DNA of 64,000 nt. It comes from Gemmatimonadota bacterium (lineage in GTDB: Bacteria; Gemmatimonadota; Gemmatimonadetes; Gemmatimonadales; Gemmatimonadaceae). The notes beneath the pieces were generated by a model. It searched no databases. It worked only from the letters and a program-made list of their open reading frames with translations, and was not told the origin of the DNA. This document shows, piece after piece, positions 48,678 through 58,486 of the stretch (its first letter is position 1; every line of letters begins with the position of its first letter). Made by a program: the position numbers and the translations under genes. The stretch lies in the NCBI GenBank assembly GCA_021324775.1, contig JAJPIM010000023.1, positions 117,176 through 181,175 on the forward strand, read 5' to 3'.

Positions 48678-49736
48678 TCAGTGCGCCAGTGCGGAATAGG
48701 CCACGCCATCAGACCAGGCGCCTGTCGGCATGGTGGCCAGCACTGTGCGGGAGGCCACGTCGATCGCCACCACACGATTCCGCCCCTGCAGTGTCACAAA
48801 GGCCGTGCGGCCATCAGGCGTCAATGTCACGCCCTCGGGACACGGTGAGCCCGGCACTTCCGCGGTCGGCACCAGACTATCGGCAGCAAACGTCAACCTG
48901 CCCAGCTCAGCGCGGGTGGCGGTGTTGAAGAATCGGACGACCGCCGACGCAGGGTCGGTGATGATGGCGGTCTTGCCATCGGACGTGATCGCCAGCCGGT
49001 ACGGCAGCCCGAACCCGCCGATCGTATGCGCGACGGCACCCGACGCCGGTGTCACGATGCTCACGATTTTCGTCTTGTCGCTGCCGACCCATACCTGATC
49101 TCCCGCGGGCGACACCGCAATGCCCTCGACGGCCGGCGCAACGGCGATGGTGCGCACGAACGCATGCCGGCTCACGTCCAGCTCCGAGATCGTTCCATCC
49201 CCGACGTTCGTCGTGAATGCGTGATGCCCATCCGCCGTGAGCACGACCATGTGCGAGAGCCGCTGCGTCGTCGGGATCTTCGCACTCACCGTGCCACGCG
49301 CGAGGTTCACGACTACGACGGCCTGGCTGGTCTCGGACGTGACGAGGAGCGTCGTGTCGCCGGGCAGGAACACCGACCCATGCGGCCGGTGGTACTCACC
49401 CAGGCCGATGGTGCGAACGACAGCCGGTACCGGCTGCGTGAGATCGATCACGGTCAGCGAATTGCCGGGCTGCTTCGCTGGGCCATAGTTCGAGACGACG
49501 GCCCACCGCCCGTCGTGCGAAACAGCCACCTCATGCGGCGCCGCGCCTGTCGGCAACGTCGCCAGCGTCCGGCCGGACGCGAGGTCGAGCACTGTGACGG
49601 TGTTGTCGTTCATGTTCGTCGCGAGCAGGGTTCCATGAAGCGGCGGGCCCTGCGAGCGAACGACGCCGGCAGCGTGGGCCAGCGGGAACGCCCCCACGAC
49701 GACGGTGCTTGCCAGTAGACGGGCGGCATAGCGCAT
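48678..49736 (-). CDS. Exported YncE-like beta-propeller protein
   Basis: 352 aa with a signal peptide (MRYAARLLASTVVVGAFPLAHA). Seven-blade-type repeats with the YVTN/YncE pattern: NDNTVTVLDLASGRTLATLP, GAAPHEVAVSHDGRWAVVSN, SQAVVVVNLARGTVSAKIPT, VEGIAVSPAGDQVWVGSD, CPEGVTLTPDGRTAFVTLQG. The family binds varied partners; function unknown. Single gene. Confidence 0.85.
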   Translation of the reverse strand: MRYAARLLASTVVVGAFPLAHAAGVVRSQGPPLHGTLLATNMNDNTVTVLDLASGRTLATLPTGAAPHEVAVSHDGRWAVVSNYGPAKQPGNSLTVIDLTQPVPAVVRTIGLGEYHRPHGSVFLPGDTTLLVTSETSQAVVVVNLARGTVSAKIPTTQRLSHMVVLTADGHHAFTTNVGDGTISELDVSRHAFVRTIAVAPAVEGIAVSPAGDQVWVGSDKTKIVSIVTPASGAVAHTIGGFGLPYRLAITSDGKTAIITDPASAVVRFFNTATRAELGRLTFAADSLVPTAEVPGSPCPEGVTLTPDGRTAFVTLQGRNRVVAIDVASRTVLATMPTGAWSDGVAYSALAH

Positions 49737-49853
49737 TAGGGAAGGCGCCTTGGTAAATGGAAAGCGCGTCCGCGATCACGCGCTGAAATGTGACGGTTGC
49801 CCCTCGGGGTAGACACCCAATGATCAAATCCGGTTGCCGCCATCAGAGGGCCC

Positions 49854-51209
49854 TTATCCCGTCTGGCCTCTCGCGATCCGCACCACTGCCGCCAGGCTCC
49901 GATCGATGTCCTCCTCGGTGGTCTGATAACACGACACGCTGATGCGCATGGCGGTGTGCCCTTGCCATTCGGTTCCGCCACACCAGCAGGTCCCGTCTCG
50001 CTGGACCTCGGCGATCACGCGCCGAGTCTCTTCCGCATCTCCGAACGACACGAGCACCTGGTTCAACACCACGTCGTTCAGCACCTGAAACCCCGCTTGT
50101 GACAACCCGTCGGCAAACCGCGCCGCCAACTCACAGCTCCGCTCGACCATCTCGGCCAGCCCCGAGCGCCCGAGCGACCGAAGGGCCGCCCAGATCTCCA
50201 CGGCACGCGCCCGCCGTGATGCCTCGGGCGTATAGTTGGCAGGCTCGCGAATGAACGTGGATGGCAGATACGCCGAAGCACTCAGCGCCATCGCCTGCTG
50301 CAGATGCGACGGGTCCCGCACCAACGCGAGCCCCGAGTCGTAGGGCACGTTCAGCCACTTGTGGCAATCCACCGCCCAGGAATCCGCCGCCAGAAACGGC
50401 TCGAACAGATGCCGCCGCCCGGGAGCCGCTGCCGCCCACAACCCAAATGCTCCGTCCACATGCACCCACGCTTCCGCGCGCCGCGCCCGCTCGCAGATCT
50501 CACCGGCCCGGTCAAACGCTCCGGTATTCACATTGCCAGCTTGAATGCACACGATGGTCCGCTCGTCGAGGGGTGGCAAAGCATCCGCGCGCATCCGTCC
50601 CTGATCGTCCGCCGGGACTTTCGTTACCCGCGCCCGCCCCAGGCCCAGCATAGCCAGCGCTTTGAGCGCCGAGACATGCACCTCGCCACCTACCACTACG
50701 GTAAGGACCGGCGCGCCAAATAATCCGCTCTCCTCCACGTTCCAGCCGGCCCGCCTGAGCAATGCCGAGCGCGCCGCCGCGAGACACGCGAAGTTGGCGG
50801 TCGTTGCGCCCGTCACGAATCCCGCGCCGCACTGTGCGGGCAGTCCGATGATCTCGCGCAGCCAGCCCAGCGCGATCTCCTCGAGCGCGGCGGCTACTGG
50901 CGACGTCACCGTGTACCCGGCGTTCTGATCCCACGTCCCGGCAAGCCAGTTCGCCGCCAGCGTGGCCGGCAGCGCGCCACCGATCACGAATCCGAAATAC
51001 CGTCCGCCTGTTGATGTCACTGTCGCCGGCGACCCGACCTCATCGAGCAGGCGAATCACATCCGCAGGATCACTCGGTCCCTCGGGCACTGGCCCGCCGA
51101 GCAGCTCGAGCCGGGATACATTCTCCGGCGCCGGCGCCACTCGGCGTCCGGGTACCGATTCCAGATACGCCGTCGCCCGGCGCGCCACGTCCGCCAACAG
51201 CTCGTTCAT
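49854..51209 (-). CDS. PLP-dependent group II amino-acid decarboxylase family
   Basis: 451 aa. The PLP lysine is in SWAVDCHKWLNVPYDSG (Lys ~284). Upstream cofactor motifs are GFVTGATTANFACLAAARSA and EAWVHVDGAFGLWAAA (Asp-x-Ala pair to the pyridinium nitrogen). The closest groups are aromatic-L-amino-acid, diaminobutyrate and tyrosine decarboxylases; some relatives are aldehyde synthases or lyases, so the substrate is open. It starts 10 bases after the NUDIX stop, so the two form an operon. Confidence 0.88.
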   Translation of the reverse strand: MNELLADVARRATAYLESVPGRRVAPAPENVSRLELLGGPVPEGPSDPADVIRLLDEVGSPATVTSTGGRYFGFVIGGALPATLAANWLAGTWDQNAGYTVTSPVAAALEEIALGWLREIIGLPAQCGAGFVTGATTANFACLAAARSALLRRAGWNVEESGLFGAPVLTVVVGGEVHVSALKALAMLGLGRARVTKVPADDQGRMRADALPPLDERTIVCIQAGNVNTGAFDRAGEICERARRAEAWVHVDGAFGLWAAAAPGRRHLFEPFLAADSWAVDCHKWLNVPYDSGLALVRDPSHLQQAMALSASAYLPSTFIREPANYTPEASRRARAVEIWAALRSLGRSGLAEMVERSCELAARFADGLSQAGFQVLNDVVLNQVLVSFGDAEETRRVIAEVQRDGTCWCGGTEWQGHTAMRISVSCYQTTEEDIDRSLAAVVRIARGQTG

Positions 51210-51219
51210 CAGTGCGTCC

Positions 51220-51702
51220 TCATGATTCGCTGACGTTTCCGCCGCGCTCGAGGATCGCAGCTAGTCGCTCGAGCAACTCGAACTCCGACGAGTGCATCCG
51301 GTCCCTCGCCTGCGCGACCGTAAAGAAATCCGCCCTGTCTACCTCGGGAAACTCCTCTTGCTGCCCGGAGCGGGGCGGCCACTCCATCGTGAATGTGTTG
51401 CTCTTGAGCTCCGACGGGTTGCCCGTTCCTGCGAACGCCCACGCGATCACCTGCTTCCCGCTTTTGTGCTTGACGCTCCCGAGCGGCAGGTACGGCCCCG
51501 CCGGCCGAAAGCCGGTCTCCTCCTCGAACTCGCGCTGCGCTGCGGCCAGTTCGCCCTCGCCCGGCTCGATCTCACCTTTCGGTACAAACCAGGCACCTTG
51601 ATCCTTCCCGGCCCAGAACGGCCCGCCGGGGTGAACCAGCAGCACCTCCAGCACGCCGTTCCGCACGCGGTACATCACGAGCCCGGCGCTTGTCTTCGCC
51701 AT
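51220..51702 (-). CDS. NUDIX hydrolase
   Basis: 160 aa. The Nudix box GEIEPGEGELAAAQREFEEE followed by TGF (residues 43-65) is intact. The N-terminus AGLVMYRVRNGVLEVLLVHPGGPFW and the tail with WPPRSGQQEEFPEVDRADFF resemble the bacterial group of diadenosine-polyphosphate or ADP-ribose-type hydrolases. It probably cleans up a nucleoside-diphosphate derivative. It precedes the PLP enzyme by 10 bases. Confidence 0.92.
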   Translation of the reverse strand: MAKTSAGLVMYRVRNGVLEVLLVHPGGPFWAGKDQGAWFVPKGEIEPGEGELAAAQREFEEETGFRPAGPYLPLGSVKHKSGKQVIAWAFAGTGNPSELKSNTFTMEWPPRSGQQEEFPEVDRADFFTVAQARDRMHSSEFELLERLAAILERGGNVSES

Positions 51703-51740
51703 GGCGTGAAATTCTAACTGAACCCCGATTCTTCGCTCAT

Positions 51741-52100
51741 CACCCGGCGCGGCACCTGGATTGGCTCAGCGAGGTGCGGTGACCAGCCGATGATTCCCTT
51801 GTGTCAGACGGTACGGCGGGCCGGTCGCGACCGGCCCCTACCAGGGACGAATCCGTAGGCACCGCAGGCGGCCGTTCTGGGGGGAATCACAGCATCTCGT
51901 GATTCTGGGGAGAATCACAGCATCTGGTGCGGGATCTGTTTGGGGGCCGTTGCCCAACAGGGCGACCTACGGTTCGCGAACGGCCCCCGCTGCGTAGTGC
52001 TGCGGCATCGGGCGCGGCACCTGGATTGGCTCGGCGAGGTGCGGTGAGGAGCCGATGATTCCCGTGTGTCAGACGGTACGGCGGGCCGGTCGCGACCGGT
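51741..52100 (+). repeat. Two adjacent copies (one partial, one full) of the dispersed palindromic repeat
   Basis: 51741-51855 is the right half (GGCACCTGGATTGGCTCAGC ... palindrome 51818-51837 ... CTACCAGGGACG). 51856-52100 is a full copy starting GTAGGCACCGCAGGCGG, with an internal 28-bp duplication (GGAATCACAGCATCT at 51885 and again at 51912) and GGGGGCCGTTGCCC...CGAACGGCCCCC. It breaks off inside the palindrome at 52099 (CGCGACCGG|TACATG). The 523-base gap 51703-52226 holds no gene. Confidence 0.85.
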
Positions 52101-52226
52101 ACATGTAATTGGGGATCATGATGGCCGCGCGCCCTGTCTTGTCGTGCAGCCCCAGAGTGTACTGAATTTCGCTTCGACTCGTTCACCGATGCGAAATTAT
52201 CCTGATCCTCTTCCGCCCACTCCGAA

Positions 52227-52997
52227 ATGCGCATCGCGACCTACAACGTCAACGGCGTCAACGGGCGTCTCCCCAATCTCCTCGCATGGCTGGGTGAGAC
52301 ATCGCCCGACGTCGTCTGCCTGCAGGAGCTCAAGGCACCACAGGAAAAATTCCCGGCCATCGCCATCCGCGACGCGGGTTACGACGCTGTCTGGCACGGG
52401 CAGAAGAGTTGGAACGGAGTGGCGATCCTCACGCGCGGCGCCGAGGCGACCGAGTCCCGCCGGGTTTTGCCGGGCGACCTTGAAGACCTGCACAGCCGAT
52501 ACATCGAGGCGGTGATCGGCGGCATCGTCGTGGGTTGCCTCTATCTCCCCAACGGCAACCCGGCGCCGGGCCCCAAGTTCGACTACAAGCTCCGCTGGTT
52601 CCAACGCCTCGAGGAGCACGCGAGGTCGCTCCTGGCCTCAGGCGCGCCCGTGGTCCTCGCGGGCGACTACAACGTCATGCCCACCGATCTCGACGTGTAC
52701 AAGCCGGAGAAATGGGTGAACGACGCGCTCTTCCGGCCGGAAGTACGCGAGGCCTACGCCCGGCTCGTCTCGCAAGGCTGGACCGACGCCATCCGGACGC
52801 TCCACCCAGGCGAGCGGATCTACACGTTCTGGGACTACTTCCGGAACGCGTTCGGCCGTGACGCAGGCCTTCGCATCGATCATTTTCTGCTGAGTCCCGT
52901 CCTGGCGAAACGCCTGACGGCTGCAGGCGTCGACCGCGAGTTCCGCGGGCGTGAAAAGGCGTCCGACCACGCGCCGGTCTGGATCGAACTCGCGTAG
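52227..52997 (+). CDS. xth: Exodeoxyribonuclease III
   Basis: 256 aa, the normal length. Endonuclease/exonuclease/phosphatase fold with all active-site motifs: MRIATYNVNGVNGR, VCLQELKAP (metal Glu), LAGDYNVMPTDLD and the C-terminal KASDHAPVWIEL (Asp-His). It acts on abasic sites and 3' blocked ends in base-excision repair. The AT-rich 60 bases upstream probably contain the promoter. Confidence 0.93.
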   Translation: MRIATYNVNGVNGRLPNLLAWLGETSPDVVCLQELKAPQEKFPAIAIRDAGYDAVWHGQKSWNGVAILTRGAEATESRRVLPGDLEDLHSRYIEAVIGGIVVGCLYLPNGNPAPGPKFDYKLRWFQRLEEHARSLLASGAPVVLAGDYNVMPTDLDVYKPEKWVNDALFRPEVREAYARLVSQGWTDAIRTLHPGERIYTFWDYFRNAFGRDAGLRIDHFLLSPVLAKRLTAAGVDREFRGREKASDHAPVWIELA

Positions 52998-53111
52998 CCG
53001 CGCAAACCATCCGCCCGGTCCGGCCCTTCCAAGATCCGGGGCCATTCGGCCTGAAACCTGCCGCGCCTTCAGGCCCGTACTGCAACTGAACCACACCTAG
53101 AGGAAGGGAGC

Positions 53112-55541
53112 GTGCGTATGCCGGATTGGCTCGCCGAGCTGCCGCAGAATCTCTCGTACAGTCTCCGCACGCTCCGCCTCAACGCGGGCTTCGCCGCCGT
53201 CGCGCTGCTCACACTGGCACTGGCGATCGGCGCCAACACCGCGATTTTCAGCGTGACCAATGCCGTGCTCCTGCAGCCGCCACCGTACGGGCAGCCCGGC
53301 CGCCTCGTCGCGGTGTATGAGAACAACCTCCCAACTCAGACACCCCGGAGCCAGCTCTCCGCCGCCGACATCGTCGACTACAGCGCCGCCCAACGCTCGC
53401 TCACTGGCCTCGCCGCTTTCTCCGGCGGACTGTACACGTACACCAACCCGCCCGCCGATCCGATGGTGCTCTTTGGGCTGGAAGTCTCCGCCAACATGTT
53501 CGGCGTGGTGCAGGAGGGTGCGCTCCACGGCCGGACATTCGCGGCCGATGAGGACTCGCCGGCAAAGAAGCACGTCGCGATCATCTCGTACAGTTTCTGG
53601 CAACGCGCGTTCGGCGCCAACCCCAATGTGGTTGGACGCAACATCACGCTCAACGGCGAATCCTACACCGTCGTTGGTGTCATGCCGCAGGGCTTCAGCC
53701 TCGGGTATCGCGAGGACGTCTGGCTTCCACTCGACCTGTCACCGGTGCTCGCGGACGCCAACCGCGCTCGCAAGTTCCACAATCTCCTGGCTATCGGGCG
53801 GCTGCGGCCCGGCGCCACGGTATCTTCGGCGAGCGCTGACTTGCTCAGCATCGCCCACCGCCTCGAGAAGGCATATCCAGAAGCCAACACCGGACATCTC
53901 GTCACGGTGATGCCTTTGCAGCGGGCGATGACCGGCGACCTCCGCCCCGCCATCCTGCTCCTCGCTGCGGCCGCCGCGCTCGTCCTGCTCGTCGCCTGCG
54001 CGAATATCACCAATGTCACGCTGGCCCGGACGATGGCGCGGCGGCGCGAGATGGCCGTGCGAGCGGCGATTGGCGCCGGCCGCGGACGGCTCGTTCGCCA
54101 GCTGCTCACCGAGAGTGTCCTGCTCGCTCTGGCCGGTGGCATCCTCGGCTTCGCGGTTGCTTCCATCGGCACCCGGTTCTTGCTGTCGCTGAGTCCTGGC
54201 ACGCTGCCGCCAATCGTGCACGTGTCCATCGGCGGCACGGTGCTGCTCTTCGCGACGATCGTATCGCTATGCACCGGCGTTGCGTTCGGGCTCATTCCCG
54301 CGCTCGACGGCTCGCGGGCCGAACTGCACGAGGCGCTCAAGACCGGCGGCCGCGCCACCGGTGGCGGAGGTGGTGTGCGCCGGATCCTCGTGGTCGCACA
54401 AGTGGCGCTCGCGATGGTGATGCTCGTGGGCGCCGGCCTGCTCGTCCGGAGCTTCGACGCGCTCGAGCGCGCTGGCATGGGTTTCAGCCCCGGCCACGTC
54501 CTGACCGCGCAGCTCGTCGTCCACGGTCACCAATACGACTCTCTGGCCGTCGCCAATCAGTTCTACAACGGTATCTTTGCCAAGCTTCGCGCTACACCGG
54601 GAGTCGAGGCGGCCGGCGCGGTGAGCAGCCTACCCATGCGGGGCAGCGCGACCTGCAGTCTCATGGTCGAGCGGCACCCGGTACCACCGGGCGTTCTGCC
54701 CGCCGTGCACTGTATGGGTGCCCGGGGCAGCTACTTCGAAGCGCTCCGCGTGCCACTCGTGCGCGGCCGGTTCTTCGGCGAGACGGATCTGCCTGGCAAC
54801 CCGGTGGCCGTTCTGATCAACGAGACCATGGCCCGGCGCTTCTGGCCCGGGGAAGACCCGGTCGGCCAACGCCTGCGGCTCGGGCCCGATCCGGCGACTC
54901 CGTGGGAAACGGTCGTCGGCGTGGTCGGTGACATGCGCTACGAAGGACTGGGCCAGGATCCGGCTCCAACGGCCGTCGAATTCGACGAACAGCAACCCTG
55001 GGGATCGCTCGCAATCGTGGTCCGCACCGCCGGGGACCCCACAAGCGCCGCGGGTGCACTGCGCAGGGCGCTGCACGAGACCGATCCCACGATCGGCGTA
55101 CAGGATGTCCGGCCGATGGACGACATCCTCGGCTCGAGCCTCGCCGCCCGTCGTTTCGCCATGGCGCTCATCTCGGCATTCGCGTTCGTCGCGCTCGCTC
55201 TGGCCGCGATCGGTGTGTACGGTGTGCTGGCATACTCGGTCACGTCACGGACACGAGAGTTCGGGATCCGCATGGCGCTGGGCGCGAGTACGCAAAGCGT
55301 GCTCGGTCTCGTCCTCCGCCAGGGGCTCGGATGGTCGCTCATCGGACTCGCGCTCGGCGCCGCCGGCGCGTTCGTGGCGGGCCGGTCTCTGCGCGCCTAC
55401 CTGTTCGGGATCCAGGCCACCGACGCGGTCACCTTCGCAGCCGTCGCCTGTGGGCTGCTCGCCGCGGTCGCGGCGGCATGCATCGTCCCTGCCCGCCGGG
55501 CCGTTCGGGTGGACCCGATGCAGGCCATGCGCGAGGACTGA
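53112..55541 (+). CDS. ADOP-type ABC transporter permease (FtsX/MacB_PCD)
   Basis: 809 aa, GTG start after GGAAGGGAG. Two repeats of the MacB periplasmic domain plus FtsX core: TM1 near GFAAVALLTLALAIGANTAI, periplasmic part with VVGRNITLNGESYTVVGVMP, TMs near LLLAAAAALVLLVACANITN with the RRREMAVRAAIGAGRGRLVR loop, then a second copy (VAVLINETMARRFWPGEDPV) ending TREFGIRMALGASTQSVLG. This is the Acidobacteria/Gemmatimonadota ADOP family; no ATPase gene is adjacent. It may export peptides or act in envelope maintenance. Confidence 0.9.
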   Translation: MRMPDWLAELPQNLSYSLRTLRLNAGFAAVALLTLALAIGANTAIFSVTNAVLLQPPPYGQPGRLVAVYENNLPTQTPRSQLSAADIVDYSAAQRSLTGLAAFSGGLYTYTNPPADPMVLFGLEVSANMFGVVQEGALHGRTFAADEDSPAKKHVAIISYSFWQRAFGANPNVVGRNITLNGESYTVVGVMPQGFSLGYREDVWLPLDLSPVLADANRARKFHNLLAIGRLRPGATVSSASADLLSIAHRLEKAYPEANTGHLVTVMPLQRAMTGDLRPAILLLAAAAALVLLVACANITNVTLARTMARRREMAVRAAIGAGRGRLVRQLLTESVLLALAGGILGFAVASIGTRFLLSLSPGTLPPIVHVSIGGTVLLFATIVSLCTGVAFGLIPALDGSRAELHEALKTGGRATGGGGGVRRILVVAQVALAMVMLVGAGLLVRSFDALERAGMGFSPGHVLTAQLVVHGHQYDSLAVANQFYNGIFAKLRATPGVEAAGAVSSLPMRGSATCSLMVERHPVPPGVLPAVHCMGARGSYFEALRVPLVRGRFFGETDLPGNPVAVLINETMARRFWPGEDPVGQRLRLGPDPATPWETVVGVVGDMRYEGLGQDPAPTAVEFDEQQPWGSLAIVVRTAGDPTSAAGALRRALHETDPTIGVQDVRPMDDILGSSLAARRFAMALISAFAFVALALAAIGVYGVLAYSVTSRTREFGIRMALGASTQSVLGLVLRQGLGWSLIGLALGAAGAFVAGRSLRAYLFGIQATDAVTFAAVACGLLAAVAAACIVPARRAVRVDPMQAMRED

Positions 55542-55685
55542 GGCCCGGGGATCGAGGGCGCCGCCGCGGCCAACGGTGGCCGCGGGCAGCGGAACTATCA
55601 CAGTCGTGCCGCCGCTGTTTGCGAGGGGACGGCAGGGCCCCCTTATTTAGGTCGTTGACTCTTCTTTGAAGCCGAGACGACCCCC

Positions 55686-56705
55686 ATGCCTGCAACGCAA
55701 TCCCTGCCCACGGACCGTGCCTCAATGCAGGCCGAGTCCCGCCTTCCGAATCTGGCCGAACTGGAGGCCGCCACGACGCTGGTCTACGCGGTCATGCCTG
55801 CCACGCCGCAGTTCCGCTGGCCGCTGCTCGAACGCCGCACCGGCCTCGAGCTGTGGGCCAAACACGAGAATTACACCCCGCTGGGCGCGTTCAAGATGCG
55901 CGGTGGTCTCGTGTACTTCGATCAGTTGCGCCGCGCCCAGCCGGACACCGAGTGCGTGGTCTGCGCTACCCGCGGCAACCACGGGCAATCGGTGGCGCTC
56001 GCCGCGCGCCGCTGCGGCTTCCGCGTGATCGCGGTCGTGCCTCACGGCAACAGCGTCGAGAAGAACGCCGCCATGCGCGCGCTGGGCGCCGAGTTGATCG
56101 AATCGGGTGATGATTTCCAGGCATCGGCGGAGACGGCGGCCTCACTCGCGGAAGAACACGGCTGGCATCCCGTCCCGTCGTTTCACATGCTGCTCGTCCG
56201 TGGTGTTGGCACCTACGGACTGGAACTCTTCCGCGCGGCTCCTGATCTCGACACAGTCTACGTCCCGATCGGGCTCGGCTCCGGCATCTGCGGCGTCATG
56301 GCCGCCCGTGATGCTCTCGGTCTCTCCACGAAGGTGGTCGGCGTAGTCTCGGACGGGGCACCCGCGTACGCGCTGTCGTTCGCCGCGCGGCGTGTCGTAG
56401 AACACGACGTCTCGACCCGCATCTCCGACGGGATGTCCTGCCGCACACCGCACCCCGATGCGCTGCCCTTCATCCTCCGTGGTGCCGACCACATCGTCCG
56501 CGTGACCGATGACGAAGTCGAATCCGCCATGCGCGCCCTCTTCGCCGATACCCACACGGTGGCCGAAGGCGCCGGAGCGGCCCCTCTCGCCGCGCTTCTG
56601 CAAGAGCGCGACTCCCTGCGCGGGCGCAAGGCCGGCATCGTCATTTCCGGCGGAAACGTGGATACGAATGTCTACGCGCGAGTGCTGAGAGGGCCCCTCG
56701 CATAG
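55686..56705 (+). CDS. Threonine-dehydratase-like PLP enzyme
   Basis: 339 aa, fold-type II. PLP Lys70 in ENYTPLGAFKMRGG, Asn/Gly loop CATRGNHGQSVALAAR, phosphate-binding PIGLGSGICGV, and C-terminal ISGGNVDTN. There is no ACT regulatory domain, so it is of the catabolic serine/threonine dehydratase type, deaminating Thr/Ser or a hydroxyamino acid. It lies 144 bases after the permease gene. Confidence 0.9.
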   Translation: MPATQSLPTDRASMQAESRLPNLAELEAATTLVYAVMPATPQFRWPLLERRTGLELWAKHENYTPLGAFKMRGGLVYFDQLRRAQPDTECVVCATRGNHGQSVALAARRCGFRVIAVVPHGNSVEKNAAMRALGAELIESGDDFQASAETAASLAEEHGWHPVPSFHMLLVRGVGTYGLELFRAAPDLDTVYVPIGLGSGICGVMAARDALGLSTKVVGVVSDGAPAYALSFAARRVVEHDVSTRISDGMSCRTPHPDALPFILRGADHIVRVTDDEVESAMRALFADTHTVAEGAGAAPLAALLQERDSLRGRKAGIVISGGNVDTNVYARVLRGPLA

Positions 56706-56868
56706 CTTGCCGGCACGCGTGCCAGCTCATCGGGCTCCTGCACGCGATGCCTTCATTAGAGAGCGGATAGGGCCCGGCGGTCGCGGGAGCGGACGCCGGG
56801 GCACGGTGATCCACTGCACGGGCGCGGACCGGTCAAACGAACTCAGTACTTTGGGGGTATTAGCCATC

Positions 56869-57987
56869 ATGTGGGGTAACGCACGGCGTAACGCACGGCG
56901 TAGTGTACGGCCCACCGCGTCCGTCTCGGCTCGTGCGAGAGCCGGCGCGGCGCTCGCCATGGCGTACGCGATCACCCTCCCGTTGGCGTTCACCGCATGC
57001 TCGTCGAATTCGACGGCGCCTCCCTCCGGCAGCATCGTGCTCTGGGTCGCGAACTCCGGTCTCACCAAGACCGGCAGCGCCACGGATGCCGCGAACGCCA
57101 ACTCGATCCTGGGTTACACGGCCAGCCAGATCGCGACCGGCACCACGGCAGCACCGGCCGTCAAGCTGATCACCAACAGCGGAAACGGCGGCATCGCACT
57201 GGACGCCGCCGGCAATCTCTGGGTGACTGATCCGCCCAACAATGCGATCGCGGAGTATACAGCCGCTCAGCTCAAGAAGAGCGGACAGCCCAAGCCCAAC
57301 GTCGTGATTTCCGCCGACGCCAACGGTTCGCTCGACTCGCCGGAAGCGCTCGCCATGGATGGCAGCGGCAATCTGTGGGTCGCGAACAGCGCTGCCGCCG
57401 GTTCCGGTGCCAACACGGTCGTCGAATTCACTGCGAGCCAACTCTCTGCATCCGGAAGCCCCAAGCCCGCCGTCCGTCTGGCCTCCAACGCCGGCTCGAT
57501 CAACAACCCTCAGGGCATCGCGTTCGACCCGAAGGGCAATCTGTGGGTCAGCGACTCCGGAGCCGTGAGGGAGTTCTCGACGACTCAGCTCGGCGCGTCA
57601 GGGGCGCCCGCGCCGGCGGTCACGATCGGCGACGACGGACTCGGCTCGCTCAACGGACCCGAAGGGATCACCTTCGACGCACAGGGCAATCTCTGGGTCG
57701 CCGTTTTCTTCAGCAACCTCGTGGTCGGATTCTCGAGCAGCCAGCTCGCGGTATCGGGCAACCCGGTTCCCGCCGTCATCGTGCGCAGTGGCGACCAGAG
57801 CGCTCTGAACAACCCCTGCGGCCTCGCGTTCGACGCCACGGGCAATCTCTGGGTGTCGAATCTCGCGACGAGCTGGCTGCTCAAATTCGTCGCCAAGGAG
57901 TTGACATCCCCCTCATCACCAAAGCCAGTCGTATTCGTCGCCAGCGGATCGCTCGTCTCGCCCTGCGCGCTGGTATACGTGCGGTAA
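56869..57987 (+). CDS. Exported NHL-type propeller lipoprotein
   Basis: About 372 aa. I use ATG 56869 because it opens a Arg-rich signal ending in a lipobox (LPLAFTACSSN); the 54 upstream codons are not protein-like. Five clear NHL/Vgb-like blades each carry GNLWV (AAGNLWVTDPPNNAIAEYTA, GSGNLWVANSAAAGSG, PKGNLWVSDSGAVREFS, AQGNLWVAVFFSNLVVGFSS, ATGNLWVSNLATSWLLKF), alternating with QLxxSGxPxPAV. Function unknown. The first codons carry a small GTAACGCACGGC duplication. Confidence 0.8.
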   Translation: MWGNARRNARRSVRPTASVSARARAGAALAMAYAITLPLAFTACSSNSTAPPSGSIVLWVANSGLTKTGSATDAANANSILGYTASQIATGTTAAPAVKLITNSGNGGIALDAAGNLWVTDPPNNAIAEYTAAQLKKSGQPKPNVVISADANGSLDSPEALAMDGSGNLWVANSAAAGSGANTVVEFTASQLSASGSPKPAVRLASNAGSINNPQGIAFDPKGNLWVSDSGAVREFSTTQLGASGAPAPAVTIGDDGLGSLNGPEGITFDAQGNLWVAVFFSNLVVGFSSSQLAVSGNPVPAVIVRSGDQSALNNPCGLAFDATGNLWVSNLATSWLLKFVAKELTSPSSPKPVVFVASGSLVSPCALVYVR

Positions 57988-58486
57988 CCTGCGGTAAGCT
58001 GCGATACCGTGCGGGAGAGCGCTACGAGGGGACGTAGCGCATCCGCACGTCGCCGCGGCGCGGCAAAGGACTCCGACGAGACCATAGCACGCGATGTCCG
58101 GTCGATCACATAGTGATTCACAATGACCGGATCAGCGAACCGCACGACCCACGCGCCCACCAGCACCAGTGCGGTCACGGCGACGCTCTTGAGCAGCCGG
58201 TTTGAAACCTGTCAAGCACCGTCTCCGTGGTGATGAGCGCCGCAACTGGTTCCGGATAGTCGAATCCCGGATAGTTGGACAGGGTACCGGGTTGAGAGGT
58301 TGCCGGAGGGACGGACGCGGTGCTAATGTGTGCCACGAAAACCCGGGCCGGATGTCCATTCCTTGATGTCCAAGCCCGCTGCACTGACCGCTGACGGCGC
58401 AGGTCTCCGCTATACTTCCGCCCCAACACCCGGGCGCCAGCGCCGGACGGCCCCGCAGCGTGTCACATCCATCCGTCGGAGCGTCA
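57988..58486. other. Intergenic region with a possible gene remnant
   Basis: About 500 bases. On the minus strand 58178-58030 translates to a membrane-like segment (VTALVLVGAWVVRFADPVIV) that would need a frameshift to reach a protein-like end (GDVRMRYVPS, stop near 58034). Too short and broken to call. A duplicated CCCGGATAGT lies at 58250-58275. Confidence 0.25.

Noticed and set aside
51703-52226. A gene in the repeat-filled gap before exonuclease III
   Set aside because: The ORFs there (such as 51887..52234 minus) consist of repeat sequence and have no protein-like features.
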